The notes under the pieces: generated by a model | Databases searched by the model: none | What the model was told of the DNA's origin: nothing | The model's input: the letters and a program-made list of their open reading frames with translations, nothing else | Translations under genes and position numbers: made by a program | Part shown: in pieces, positions 42,807 through 51,329 of the stretch | Numbering within the stretch: position 1 is the first letter of the stretch | How the letters are laid out: every line of letters begins with the position of its first letter | From: Paenisporosarcina sp. HGH0030 | Lineage (GTDB): Bacteria > Bacillota > Bacilli > Bacillales_A > Planococcaceae | DNA: 64,000 bases | Assembly: GCF_000411295.1 (NCBI RefSeq) | Contig: NZ_KE150423.1 | Span: forward strand, 1 to 64,000 | Direction of reading: 5' to 3'

Positions 42807-43637
42807 TTATGATTTTATCGTATTGACCAAGCCCATCATATCATCCGCAAATGATATCGCTCTTCCTTGGGATTGCAGCAATCGTTGAGTAGAAATTAAT
42901 TCGGTCATTTCATCAGTCAAATCAACATTGGACATTTCGAGTGCCCCTTGCGTGATTCGGAACGAACCATCATTGTTTCCAATTTGCAGGGTACCGTTTG
43001 CTACTTGATTTGCTTCCGTTCCAGGAAGTTGATAACGGTTGGCTCCGATTTTTTCGAGAAGATTCGGCCTGTTAATTTGGGCGATGCTCAACTGGATTTG
43101 GGTTGGCTGTTTTGAAGGATTCCGATAAGACAATTCAAGTGTTCCGTTTTCCGTTACTTTGATGTTGTTATAATCTCCATCAAAAACAATCGGGCGGTTA
43201 TTGCTATCGAGAACAGAGTCTCCAGAAGACGTGACCAAGTTTACTTGGTTAGAATTCAGGACTGGCTGAACTTGAAATGATCCATCTTTTGTATAGTAAG
43301 TTTTTCCTTCGGAAGCCACGCGGAAAAATGCATCATTTCCCTGAATCATGAAATCAAGAGGGCGATCTGTTTTTTTCATGGACCCTTGTTCAGTCCGAAT
43401 CGACGTCTGGGTAATGATTGCACCAGAACCAACTCGAAGACCGTTCGGCGTGATTCGGCCAATTTCGTTGTGAGTTCCGGCTTGCTTTACAATGGATTGG
43501 TAAAGGGCATCTGAAAAGTTCGCTTCCTGACGTTTGTACCCGTTTGTATTTAAATTGGAAATATTATTAGCAATGATATCAATTTTTTTCTGCAATTCAC
43601 GCATGGATGTTGTGGCGGAATTCATTTGGATACTCAT
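42807..43637 (-). CDS. flhP: Flagellar rod/hook-type protein FlhP
   Basis: Flagellar rod-family protein of 276 residues. The N-terminal IIANNISNLNTNGYKRQEAN and the C-terminal GALEMSNVDLTDEMTELI signatures flank a variable middle. FlhO and FlhP form the distal rod in B. subtilis. It is encoded opposite to nearly all other flagellar genes, 14 nt after flhO. Confidence 0.92.
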   Translation of the reverse strand: MSIQMNSATTSMRELQKKIDIIANNISNLNTNGYKRQEANFSDALYQSIVKQAGTHNEIGRITPNGLRVGSGAIITQTSIRTEQGSMKKTDRPLDFMIQGNDAFFRVASEGKTYYTKDGSFQVQPVLNSNQVNLVTSSGDSVLDSNNRPIVFDGDYNNIKVTENGTLELSYRNPSKQPTQIQLSIAQINRPNLLEKIGANRYQLPGTEANQVANGTLQIGNNDGSFRITQGALEMSNVDLTDEMTELISTQRLLQSQGRAISFADDMMGLVNTIKS

Positions 43638-43651
43638 GTATTCATACCTCC

Positions 43652-44494
43652 TTAGTAAATACGGCCAATCTCATTGACTGCTTTTTCCATGCTGCGGTCA
43701 TATGCCTGTATGACTTTTTGATTCGATTCGAAACCTCGATAAGTGTTCATCATTTCCGTCATTGTTTGAGTCAGATCCACATTGGATTGTTCGATAAATC
43801 CTTGTTTGACGAAGGGGCCGGTTAAGCCTGTACCTTCAATGGACTGAGGACCTTCTGCCGGATTTCCTTCCCAGCGTAATAATCCCTGACCCTGTTTAAC
43901 TAATTGTTCAGGCTGTTCGGTATACCCAAGCCATAGACGATTTGTAGCGGAACCATTTTGTAGAATAATCTGGCCATCTTCTTGAACTGTAAATTCTTTT
44001 GAGTTCACTTGGATAGGTTGCAAGTTTTGATTCAAGACATTGTAACCGTCACTCGTTTTTAGGAAGCCGTTTTGATCAACTGAAAATTGTCCATTTCGTG
44101 TATACCGGACTTGGTCATTTTCCAGTCCAACTGCAAATACAAGAGACCCCTTTTTTTGAGTGACCGGATTCACGGGCAAACTTTCATCAAGAAGAGCAAA
44201 GTCTGTTGTATTTCCTGTGTCTTTTAGTGGTCCTTGAAGAAATGAAGGAATTCCTTCCTGTGTATATACGCCTGTATTTAAAGTGCCCACAGTGGATTGA
44301 CCCATTTTCATGGTACCGCCAGTCGTGCTTTTCATTTCCATTGCTTTTATCAATTGTTCAGGAAACGCACGCAAGACATTTTGATCTTGTTTAAATCCAG
44401 GAGTACTCGCATTGGCTAAATTATTTGTCAAAATTTGTTGTTTTCTGTTATTTGCCATCATACCTGATGTGGCAGTATATAAACCACGAAACAT
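43652..44494 (-). CDS. flhO: Flagellar rod/hook-type protein FlhO
   Basis: Rod-family protein of 280 residues. MFRGLYTATSGMMANNRKQQ, LTNNLANASTPGFKQDQ and QSNVDLTQTMTEMMNTYRGF are diagnostic. The ribosome site AAAGGAAG precedes the ATG at 44494. Upstream on the minus strand, TGTTATGCT near 44547-44539 could be an extended minus-10 element. Confidence 0.92.
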   Translation of the reverse strand: MFRGLYTATSGMMANNRKQQILTNNLANASTPGFKQDQNVLRAFPEQLIKAMEMKSTTGGTMKMGQSTVGTLNTGVYTQEGIPSFLQGPLKDTGNTTDFALLDESLPVNPVTQKKGSLVFAVGLENDQVRYTRNGQFSVDQNGFLKTSDGYNVLNQNLQPIQVNSKEFTVQEDGQIILQNGSATNRLWLGYTEQPEQLVKQGQGLLRWEGNPAEGPQSIEGTGLTGPFVKQGFIEQSNVDLTQTMTEMMNTYRGFESNQKVIQAYDRSMEKAVNEIGRIY

Positions 44495-44670
44495 GCCTTT
44501 TTTCTTCCTTTCAAACGCGATAGGGTTGATTATGCGTTAGCATAACACGAAGTTGACAGAAAATATAGGTCAATATTGTAAATTAAGGTAAACAAAATAC
44601 AACGAAAAATAAAAATATACAAATAGACGAAAATGTGAGATTATATTTTTGGTACAATTATTACTAAAAT
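44495..44670. promoter_or_regulatory. Divergent flhO / flgB control region
   Basis: No gene is seen. The region is strongly AT-rich and holds an inverted repeat TTGAC-N11-GTCAA (44553-44573) and an extended minus-10-like TGGTACAAT (44650-44658). Promoters for both directions must lie between here and 44720. Confidence 0.45.
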
Positions 44671-44709
44671 ATGACGAAATATGACACGATATGACAATTA
44701 GATTAAAAT
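44671..44709 (+). promoter_or_regulatory. Probable SigA promoter of the flgB operon with ATGAC triplicate
   Basis: ATGACA (44681-44686), 17 nt, TAAAAT (44704-44709) forms a good SigA promoter starting transcription near 44716, just before the riboswitch. ATATGAC occurs three times with exact 10-bp spacing (ATGAC at 44671, 44681, 44691), so the repeats overlap the minus-35 region. Confidence 0.6.
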
Positions 44710-44725
44710 GTAGAGTTTTTATCAT

Positions 44726-44811
44726 ACCGATAACGGCAAACTTATTCGAAAGATAAGGACGCAAAGCCACGGGCCTAAGTGAAATCGATAGGGCAGCCGG
44801 GTTACCGAAGA
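44726..44811 (+). ncRNA. c-di-GMP class I riboswitch (GEMM-I) 2
   Basis: Second c-di-GMP aptamer, with ACGGCAAAC, P2 CTTATTC-GAAA-GATAAG, GACGCAAAGCCACGGGCCT, and GGGCAGCCGGGTTACCG in order. Ligand-contact positions corresponding to G20 (44736), A47 (44764) and C92 (44805) of Vc2 are kept. It precedes the flgB-to-flhG operon. Clostridioides difficile has a class I c-di-GMP riboswitch at the same place that turns flagellar genes off. Confidence 0.96.
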
Positions 44812-44827
44812 TGGAAGCTTTTAAAGT

Positions 44828-44857
44828 TATCCACCTTTAATTAAAGGTGGATTTTTA
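44828..44857 (+). terminator. Riboswitch 2 terminator
   Basis: A 24-bp perfect palindrome (ATCCACCTTTAA and its complement) is followed by TTTTTAT, 20 nt after the aptamer and 36 nt before flgB. A possible competing pairing is GATAAC (44729-44734) with GTTATC (44825-44830). Confidence 0.9.
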
Positions 44858-44892
44858 TATGGACCAAACACTTAAACATGGGGGGTTAAAAG

Positions 44893-45294
44893 ATGAAACT
44901 ATTTCCTCAATCTTTTCAGTCATTGGAGCAGGCATTATCAAATGCCACATTAAAGCAACGAGTTCACTCGGCTAATATCGCAAATGTCGATACACCCAAT
45001 TACAAGAGCAAGCAAGTGAGTTTCAAGTCTACATTGAATGATGCAATCAATAACCAAAGCATGTCCAGTTACAAAACAAATGCAAAACATATTTCTTTCA
45101 GCAGTGAATCGTCTAATTTTAATCCGACCATAAAAGAAAATAAGTCCACACAATTCAATCCTAATGGAAACAATGTAGATATGGACTATGAAATGGCAGA
45201 GTTAGCCAAAAATCAACTATGGTATAACGCCGTAACGGAAAGAGTGAACGGCAAATTCAACAGTTTACGAACAGTAATCAATGATGGGAGGTAG
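44893..45294 (+). CDS. flgB: Proximal rod protein FlgB
   Basis: Rod protein of 133 residues, first gene of the basal-body operon. RVHSANIANVDTPNYKSKQV and MDYEMAELAKNQLWYNAVTE are typical. Ribosome site GGGGGG before the ATG at 44893. Confidence 0.95.
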   Translation: MKLFPQSFQSLEQALSNATLKQRVHSANIANVDTPNYKSKQVSFKSTLNDAINNQSMSSYKTNAKHISFSSESSNFNPTIKENKSTQFNPNGNNVDMDYEMAELAKNQLWYNAVTERVNGKFNSLRTVINDGR

Positions 45295-45299
45295 CAGTT

Positions 45300-45755
45300 A
45301 TGAGCTTATTTAATGGTTTTAATATCAGTGCATCAGGGTTAACGGCGAATCGTATGCGAATGGACGTTGTTTCTTCAAATATTGCCAATGCCAACACGAC
45401 TCGTTCGCAACTTGTAAACGGCGAATGGGTACCGTATCGTCGGAAATCTGTGGAGTTATCACAAAGCGGGGTATCACCATTTCAACAGCAACTTCAGTCG
45501 GCAATGAATAATCAGTCTTCTAAAGTTTCGGGAGTTACTGTTTCAAAAATTGATGAAGATAAAGCACCATTTACACTTTCCTATGATCCTTCTCATTCTG
45601 ATGCTGACGAGAACGGGTATGTTCGTTTGCCAAATGTTGATCCGATAAAAGAAATGGTCGATCTCATGTCTGCAACACGTTCATACGAAGCGAATATTAC
45701 AGCATTGAACGCTTCAAAGAATATGTTCATAAAAGCTTTGGAGATTGGTAAATAA
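45300..45755 (+). CDS. flgC: Rod protein FlgC
   Basis: Rod protein of 151 residues. FNGFNISASGLTANRMRMDV, SSNIANANTTRS and VDPIKEMVDLMSATRSYEAN are the family signatures. It starts 5 nt after flgB with GGGAGG. Confidence 0.96.
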   Translation: MSLFNGFNISASGLTANRMRMDVVSSNIANANTTRSQLVNGEWVPYRRKSVELSQSGVSPFQQQLQSAMNNQSSKVSGVTVSKIDEDKAPFTLSYDPSHSDADENGYVRLPNVDPIKEMVDLMSATRSYEANITALNASKNMFIKALEIGK

Positions 45756-45780
45756 TCTATCAGATTGCTAGGGAGGCACT

Positions 45781-46077
45781 ATGGATAAATTAAGCTTGAT
45801 TCAAACACCATTTATACAAAACCAATCAATCTCAAAACAAAAGCCTGAAGATAAGGTGGAAGGTTTTGGTCAACTATTTAAACAAAAGCTCGAAGAAGTA
45901 AACACCGCACAGAACACATCGGATAAACTGACCAACCAATTGGTAACGGGTGAAGTAAAGGATGTCCATGAAGTGATGATTGCTTCACAAAAGGCAAGTC
46001 TTTCTTTGCAACTTACCGTTCAAGTACGAAACAAGGTTGTTGAAGCTTACCAAGAAGTGATGAGAATGCAACTATGA
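45781..46077 (+). CDS. fliE: MS ring-rod junction protein FliE
   Basis: Small export-gate/rod adaptor, 98 residues. GEVKDVHEVMIASQKASLSL and VVEAYQEVMRMQL identify it. Confidence 0.94.
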   Translation: MDKLSLIQTPFIQNQSISKQKPEDKVEGFGQLFKQKLEEVNTAQNTSDKLTNQLVTGEVKDVHEVMIASQKASLSLQLTVQVRNKVVEAYQEVMRMQL

Positions 46078-46099
46078 TTTTTAGGATGAGATGAGATAA

Positions 46100-47743
46100 A
46101 TGAAAGAAAAAATATTGGTTTATAAAAACAAAATAATAGAATCATGGGGCAGTTTTTCTCCAAAAATAAAATGGTCTGTGGCCGGCACATTTTTTATCAC
46201 ATTACTTTTACTTTTTGTATTTGTTTTTTTAAACTCCCGCCCGAGTTTTGCGGCGCTATATACTGGTTTGTCTCCCTCAGAGGCTGGTGAAATCAAGACG
46301 GCAATCGAAGAGCAAGGAATTCCAGTACAAGTTTCATCTGATGGGAAGTCTATCAGTGTGCCGAATGAAGAAGTGGCCAACTTAAAAGTTAGTTTGGCAG
46401 CGGACGGCATTCCGAAAAGCGGGAACGTAAACTACAGCATCTTCAGTGAAAATATGGGGTTGGGAATGACAGATCGTCATTTTGATGTAGTGGAACGAGA
46501 CGCAATGCAAAATGAACTTGCTGATTTGGTTAAGCAAATTGATGGCGTAACTGAAGCAAACGTAATGATCACACTTCCAAAAGAAAATGTTTGGATATCG
46601 GATGAAGAACAAGTGGCAACGGCATCTGTTGTTGTAAAAGGTGATCCATCCTTTCAACTAGATCAGAAGCAAGTCAATGGTCTGTATCATCTAATCAGTA
46701 AAAGTGTACCCAATTTGCCTCAAGAAGAAATTGTCATAATGGATCAAAATGGTCAGGTTTTCGAGATTCAAAAAGAAAACCAACTGGATACGGCCTTATC
46801 TGTCTATCAACAGCAACGGGAAATCAAAAAGGATATTGAACGAGATATTCAGCGTGAACTGCAACAAATGCTGGGATTGACACTGGGACATGACAAAGTG
46901 GTCGTGTCAGTCATGACAACGATTGATTTCACCAAGGAAAAGCGGGAAGAAAACCTGGTTGAAGCCGTGGATAAAGAAAAGAATGAAGGCATCGATATCA
47001 GTGTAGAAAGAATTGTAGAGTCCTATTCGAGTGAAGGGGCGGCTATTGCTGATGCAACTGGGACTGGAGAGACTGAAATCGCCAATTACCCAGGGGTTGA
47101 TGGTGAGGGGAATTCGAAATCCGATAAAACGGAAGAACGTATCAATCGTGAAGTCAATCGAATCAACCGCCAAATTGAATTGAGTCCATATGTCATAGAT
47201 GACATAACAATCAATGTTGGAGTTGAACCTCCCAATCCTGAAAATCCGGATAGCTTAACACAACAAAATATAGATGATATCAGCAATCTCTTGAAAAACA
47301 CGGTAAGTACTTCATTAAGCATGAATGGAACGCAAGTGACGGAAGAAGCGCTGGATGACCGTATATCAGTATTCGCAACGGAGTTCCAAGGAAAACCTGT
47401 GGTTGACGGTGAAGCACAGGGTGAATCTTTGTTGTCAATGAACAATATCTCGAACCCACTGTTTTGGATTATCGTTGGGGGTGTTGTCCTACTTCTGATT
47501 CTGATAGTTTTAATCTTCATAATCCGTAAAAGGAAGCGTGAACGCATGGAGGAAGAAGAAGAATATGTTCTTGATATGTTTAATCAACCTATCGAAAAAG
47601 TCAGCAACTTTGAAGAAGCTGAGGTTGACCTATCCGAGTTCAATACAAAAGCAAATCCTAAGAGAAAAACGATTGAAAAGCTTGCTACAGGTAGACCTGA
47701 AGACTTTGCTAAATTGTTACGCTCTTGGATGGCAGATGAGTAG
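46100..47743 (+). CDS. fliF: MS-ring protein FliF
   Basis: Membrane ring of the basal body, 547 residues. Two membrane helices (about 25-45 and 455-477) flank the ring-building domains. GLSPSEAGEIKTAIEEQGIP, IPKSGNVNYSIF and MTDRHFDVVERDAMQNELA are typical. The cytosolic C-terminus ends in the FliG-binding region (RPEDFAKLLRSWMADE). Confidence 0.96.
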   Translation: MKEKILVYKNKIIESWGSFSPKIKWSVAGTFFITLLLLFVFVFLNSRPSFAALYTGLSPSEAGEIKTAIEEQGIPVQVSSDGKSISVPNEEVANLKVSLAADGIPKSGNVNYSIFSENMGLGMTDRHFDVVERDAMQNELADLVKQIDGVTEANVMITLPKENVWISDEEQVATASVVVKGDPSFQLDQKQVNGLYHLISKSVPNLPQEEIVIMDQNGQVFEIQKENQLDTALSVYQQQREIKKDIERDIQRELQQMLGLTLGHDKVVVSVMTTIDFTKEKREENLVEAVDKEKNEGIDISVERIVESYSSEGAAIADATGTGETEIANYPGVDGEGNSKSDKTEERINREVNRINRQIELSPYVIDDITINVGVEPPNPENPDSLTQQNIDDISNLLKNTVSTSLSMNGTQVTEEALDDRISVFATEFQGKPVVDGEAQGESLLSMNNISNPLFWIIVGGVVLLLILIVLIFIIRKRKRERMEEEEEYVLDMFNQPIEKVSNFEEAEVDLSEFNTKANPKRKTIEKLATGRPEDFAKLLRSWMADE

Positions 47744-47754
47744 GAGGGTGACAC

Positions 47755-48768
47755 ATGGCTAAAAATGCAAGAGAGCTAAGTGGGATACAAAAAGTTGCCG
47801 TATTGTTAGTGGGATTGGGACCGGACGTGTCTGTGGAAATTTTTAAACAGTTGACGGAACAAGAAATTGATCAAGTAACAATGGAAATTTCAAATATACG
47901 ACAATTAAAAAACAGTCAAACAGAACAGGTAATCGATGAATTTTATGAAATGATTCTTGCCCAAGATTATATGAATGAAGGCGGCCTGGAATATGCAAAG
48001 GATATTCTTGAAAAAGCGCTAGGTAAAGAAAAGGCAATGGATGCAATTGGCAGATTAACGAGCAGGTTGCAAGTTAAACCGTTCAGTTTCGCAAGAAGAG
48101 CAGATCCGAATCAAATCTTGAATATTTTACAGCATGAACATTCACAAACGATTGCACTAGTACTATCGTATTTGGAACCAAAGCAATCATCGCAAATCCT
48201 TTCTGCACTGCCTCCTGAAAAGCAAGCAGAAGTAGCAAGGAGGATTGCCTTAATGGAGAGTACTTCGCCTGAGGTTATTCATCAGGTTGAACAAATTCTT
48301 GAGAGAAAGCTTTCGGCTACTGGATCACAAGATTACACATCTACCGGTGGTGTAGAAGCAATTGTTAGAGTGCTAAGTAAAGTGGATCGTGGTACCGAGA
48401 AAGCTATTCTTTCTAAGCTGGAAACCGAAACTCCTGATCTTGTTGCAGAAATCAAGAAGCGGATGTTTGTATTTGAAGACATCGTGAACTTGGATACACG
48501 TGCCATTCAACGTGTCATTCGTGAAGTTAATGATGCAGATTTAACTTACGCATTGAAAGTAGCAAGTGATGAAGTGAAGGATACGGTTTATACCAATATG
48601 TCTACAAGACGGGCAGATCAGATTCGCGAAGAAATTGGATTAATGGGTCCTGTGAAACTCAAAGATGTAGAAGACGCACAAACAAACATTGTTACGTTGA
48701 TTCGTAGTTTAGAAGAAAAAGGCGAAATCATCGTGGCCCGTGGTGAAGGGAATGAAGTGATTGTCTAA
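47755..48768 (+). CDS. fliG: Motor switch protein FliG
   Basis: Rotor protein on which the stator acts, 337 residues. The N-domain has SGIQKVAVLLVGLGPDVSVE. The middle EHSQTIALVLSYLEP is typical, and the C-domain with MFVFEDIVNLDTRAIQRVIR contains the charged torque residues. GGAGGG precedes its ATG. Confidence 0.97.
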   Translation: MAKNARELSGIQKVAVLLVGLGPDVSVEIFKQLTEQEIDQVTMEISNIRQLKNSQTEQVIDEFYEMILAQDYMNEGGLEYAKDILEKALGKEKAMDAIGRLTSRLQVKPFSFARRADPNQILNILQHEHSQTIALVLSYLEPKQSSQILSALPPEKQAEVARRIALMESTSPEVIHQVEQILERKLSATGSQDYTSTGGVEAIVRVLSKVDRGTEKAILSKLETETPDLVAEIKKRMFVFEDIVNLDTRAIQRVIREVNDADLTYALKVASDEVKDTVYTNMSTRRADQIREEIGLMGPVKLKDVEDAQTNIVTLIRSLEEKGEIIVARGEGNEVIV

Positions 48769-49558
48769 TATCATTCGCTCGCATTCGCTCCCGACCAATG
48801 AAAAGAAAATAATTCATACAAAAAAAATAGAAAGCAAAACATTGGACTTGAATGAACAAGAACTCGATCCAGTTTTGCAGAAGAAACAGTTGTTAATGGA
48901 AATCGAATCATTGGAAACACAGTACGGAGATCTTCAGAAGCAAATGAATAATGAAATGGAAAGTGCCCGAACGGAAATTGAACACTGGTGGTCAGAAAAG
49001 CAAGATGAAGCCGTGCAGGAAGCTAGAAGAATGGCAGAAGCAGCATCTGAACAAGGTTTTCAAGCGGGTTTTGAGCAGGGCAAGCTGTTAGCGGAAGAAG
49101 AATTCCGGCAAAGACGCGAGGAAATGCATGTATTGATAGAGACGGCTTACGAAGAAAAGGCAAAAATTGTTCAGGAATCTGAGTCGTTTTTATTGTCACT
49201 CAGCGTTAGAGTAGCTGAGAAAGTTATCAAAAAAGAATTGAAGCAGCATGATGACCAGTTACTGAACGTCGTAAAGCAAGCCTTAAAGCATATAGAAGAG
49301 TCAGAAGATGTCACTATGCAAGTATCGCTTGAAGATTATCCGATAATTTTACCGTTTCTCGAAGAGTTAAAGACCTATGTAAAAGCTGACTCAGAGTTTA
49401 AATTGGTTCCGGTTGCCAACCTTTCCAAAGGTGGCTGTATGATTCATACGGCAAGTGGTTCTTATGATGTCACGATTGACAGTCAGCTGCAGGAGATTAA
49501 AAAGCACTTACTGGCTTATTGTGAGGAGAAAACCAACGATGAACCTAAGGGAAGATGA
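48761..49558 (+). CDS. fliH: Export apparatus stator FliH
   Basis: Peripheral stalk protein (265 residues) that regulates FliI. A charged coiled coil (about 35-125, with QEARRMAEAASEQGFQAGFE) precedes the V-ATPase E-like domain (LSVRVAEKVIKKELKQHDDQ, GGCMIHTASGSYDVTID). A TTG start at 48761 overlaps fliG by 8 nt. Confidence 0.92.
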   Translation: MSNIIRSHSLPTNEKKIIHTKKIESKTLDLNEQELDPVLQKKQLLMEIESLETQYGDLQKQMNNEMESARTEIEHWWSEKQDEAVQEARRMAEAASEQGFQAGFEQGKLLAEEEFRQRREEMHVLIETAYEEKAKIVQESESFLLSLSVRVAEKVIKKELKQHDDQLLNVVKQALKHIEESEDVTMQVSLEDYPIILPFLEELKTYVKADSEFKLVPVANLSKGGCMIHTASGSYDVTIDSQLQEIKKHLLAYCEEKTNDEPKGR

Positions 49559-50861
49559 GTACCTCGAATTATTGGAAGAGATTGAGCCAGTAAAAAAGCA
49601 TGGGAAAGTGATTCAAGTTATCGGTCTGACCATTGAATCAAGAGGACCATATGCAAAAATTGGAGAACTTTGTCTGTTGTATCCGAACCACTATGAGCGG
49701 CCAATTGAAGCTGAAGTGGTCGGCTTCAAAGAAAACAAAATTTTACTTATGCCGTTGAAGGACGTATCTCAAATAGGTCCAGGATGCCTGGTTGTTGCAA
49801 CCGGATATCCACTCCAAATCAAAGTGGGACCATCCATTTTAGGAAAAGTTCTCGATGGAACGGGCCAGCCGTTGGATGAAAACATACTTCCGAAAGGGTT
49901 GAAGAAATATTCAACCAATAATACACCACCGAATCCATTGAAAAGACCGAGAATCGATAAACCATTGGAAGTTGGTGTAAGAGCCATTGATGGACTATTG
50001 ACAGTTGGACAAGGCCAGCGCGTTGGTGTGTTTGCAGGAAGTGGCGTCGGAAAAAGTACATTGCTTGGTATGATTGCCCGTAATACAGAAGCTGACGTCA
50101 ATGTAATTGCCCTGATAGGTGAGCGGGGCAGGGAAGTTCGAGATTTCATTGAACGCGACCTTGGTCCTGAAGGGTTAAAAAAATCGGTCGTCGTTGCGGC
50201 AACTTCCGATCAGACGCCATTACAACGAATAAAAGGTGCTATGACGGCTACAGCCATTGCGGAATATTTCCGTGATCAAGGAAAAAACGTCATGTTGATG
50301 ATGGACTCGGTGACACGCTTTGCTATGGCACAACGTGAAGTGGGACTAGCAGTTGGCGAGCCACCAACAAGTAAAGGATACACACCAAGTGTTTTTGCAC
50401 TGCTGCCAAAATTACTGGAACGTTCCGGAACGTCTAACAAGGGTTCGATTACCGCTTTCTATACAGTGCTGGTTGATGGGGACGATATGAACGAACCAAT
50501 TGCCGATGCTGTCCGAGGTATTCTAGATGGGCATATTGTATTGGATCGGAAAATAGCTCAAAAAGGTCAATTCCCTGCAATCAATATTATGTCGAGTGTC
50601 AGTCGGGTCATGCATGATGTTGTATCGGATGAGCACCAGAAGGCAGCTGTTGAATTCAAAAGATTGTTGGCAGCTTATGATGCATCGGAAGATCTGATTA
50701 ATATCGGCGCTTACAAAAGCGGGGCCAACAAAGAAATAGATGATGCCATCCGTTCCTATCCACTGATTAAAGAATTCTTGCAACAAGATATTTATGAAAA
50801 GACAAAGCTGGAAGAGAGTATCGACCGGCTAACAGCGCAATTTGGGGGAGCACAGACGTGA
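49539..50861 (+). CDS. fliI: Flagellar export ATPase FliI
   Basis: F1-beta-like ATPase of the export apparatus, 440 residues. Walker A is GSGVGKST (167-174), with GERGREVRDFIE and MLMMDSVTRFAMAQREVGLA. The ATG at 49539 with TGAGGAG upstream is chosen; it overlaps fliH by 20 nt. Confidence 0.97.
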   Translation: MNLREDEYLELLEEIEPVKKHGKVIQVIGLTIESRGPYAKIGELCLLYPNHYERPIEAEVVGFKENKILLMPLKDVSQIGPGCLVVATGYPLQIKVGPSILGKVLDGTGQPLDENILPKGLKKYSTNNTPPNPLKRPRIDKPLEVGVRAIDGLLTVGQGQRVGVFAGSGVGKSTLLGMIARNTEADVNVIALIGERGREVRDFIERDLGPEGLKKSVVVAATSDQTPLQRIKGAMTATAIAEYFRDQGKNVMLMMDSVTRFAMAQREVGLAVGEPPTSKGYTPSVFALLPKLLERSGTSNKGSITAFYTVLVDGDDMNEPIADAVRGILDGHIVLDRKIAQKGQFPAINIMSSVSRVMHDVVSDEHQKAAVEFKRLLAAYDASEDLINIGAYKSGANKEIDDAIRSYPLIKEFLQQDIYEKTKLEESIDRLTAQFGGAQT

Positions 50862-51322
50862 CGCAATTCAACTTTAGATTTCAAAAAATATTGGATTTAA
50901 AAGAGAATGAAAAAGGCTTGGCGCAAATGGAAATGGCGGATGCCATCAAACAACAAGAAATAGGCCATCGAAAAAAAGAAGCAATCCATAAAAAAATTAT
51001 GGATGCAGAACGTTTGAAAAAAGAAAAACAGCAGGATGGAGTCAACATTTCGGAATTAAGAATGTTGGTCAATTATATCCATCAACTTCAGGAGCTATTG
51101 ATTTCCTTGAATCGCGAACTGGAGCATTTGCAGAACAATGTGTCGAGAAAACAAACTCATTTGCAAATGAAAGCTCAAGAAGAAAAGACATGGGGAAATC
51201 TAAAGCAACAAGAACTTACTATATATGTTGAGCAAAGCAAAATGGCAGAACAGAATTTCTTCGATGAATTGGCCAGTACAAGGTTTTACCGAACAACACA
51301 AGCAAGTTTAGCTGAAGGGTGA
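50858..51322 (+). CDS. fliJ: Export chaperone-escort FliJ
   Basis: Central coiled-coil stalk protein (154 residues; almost all helix, QFNFRFQKILDLKENEKGLA at the start). A GTG at 50858 overlaps the fliI stop and has TTTGGGGGAG upstream. In B. subtilis ylxF lies between fliJ and fliK; it is absent here. Confidence 0.9.
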   Translation: MTQFNFRFQKILDLKENEKGLAQMEMADAIKQQEIGHRKKEAIHKKIMDAERLKKEKQQDGVNISELRMLVNYIHQLQELLISLNRELEHLQNNVSRKQTHLQMKAQEEKTWGNLKQQELTIYVEQSKMAEQNFFDELASTRFYRTTQASLAEG

Positions 51323-51329
51323 TGAAAAA

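Noticed and set aside
44704-44733. SigD promoter at the flgB leader (TAAA and CCGATAA)
   Set aside because: Spacing is 18-19 nt instead of 15 and CCGATAA overlaps the aptamer start; a SigA promoter fits better.
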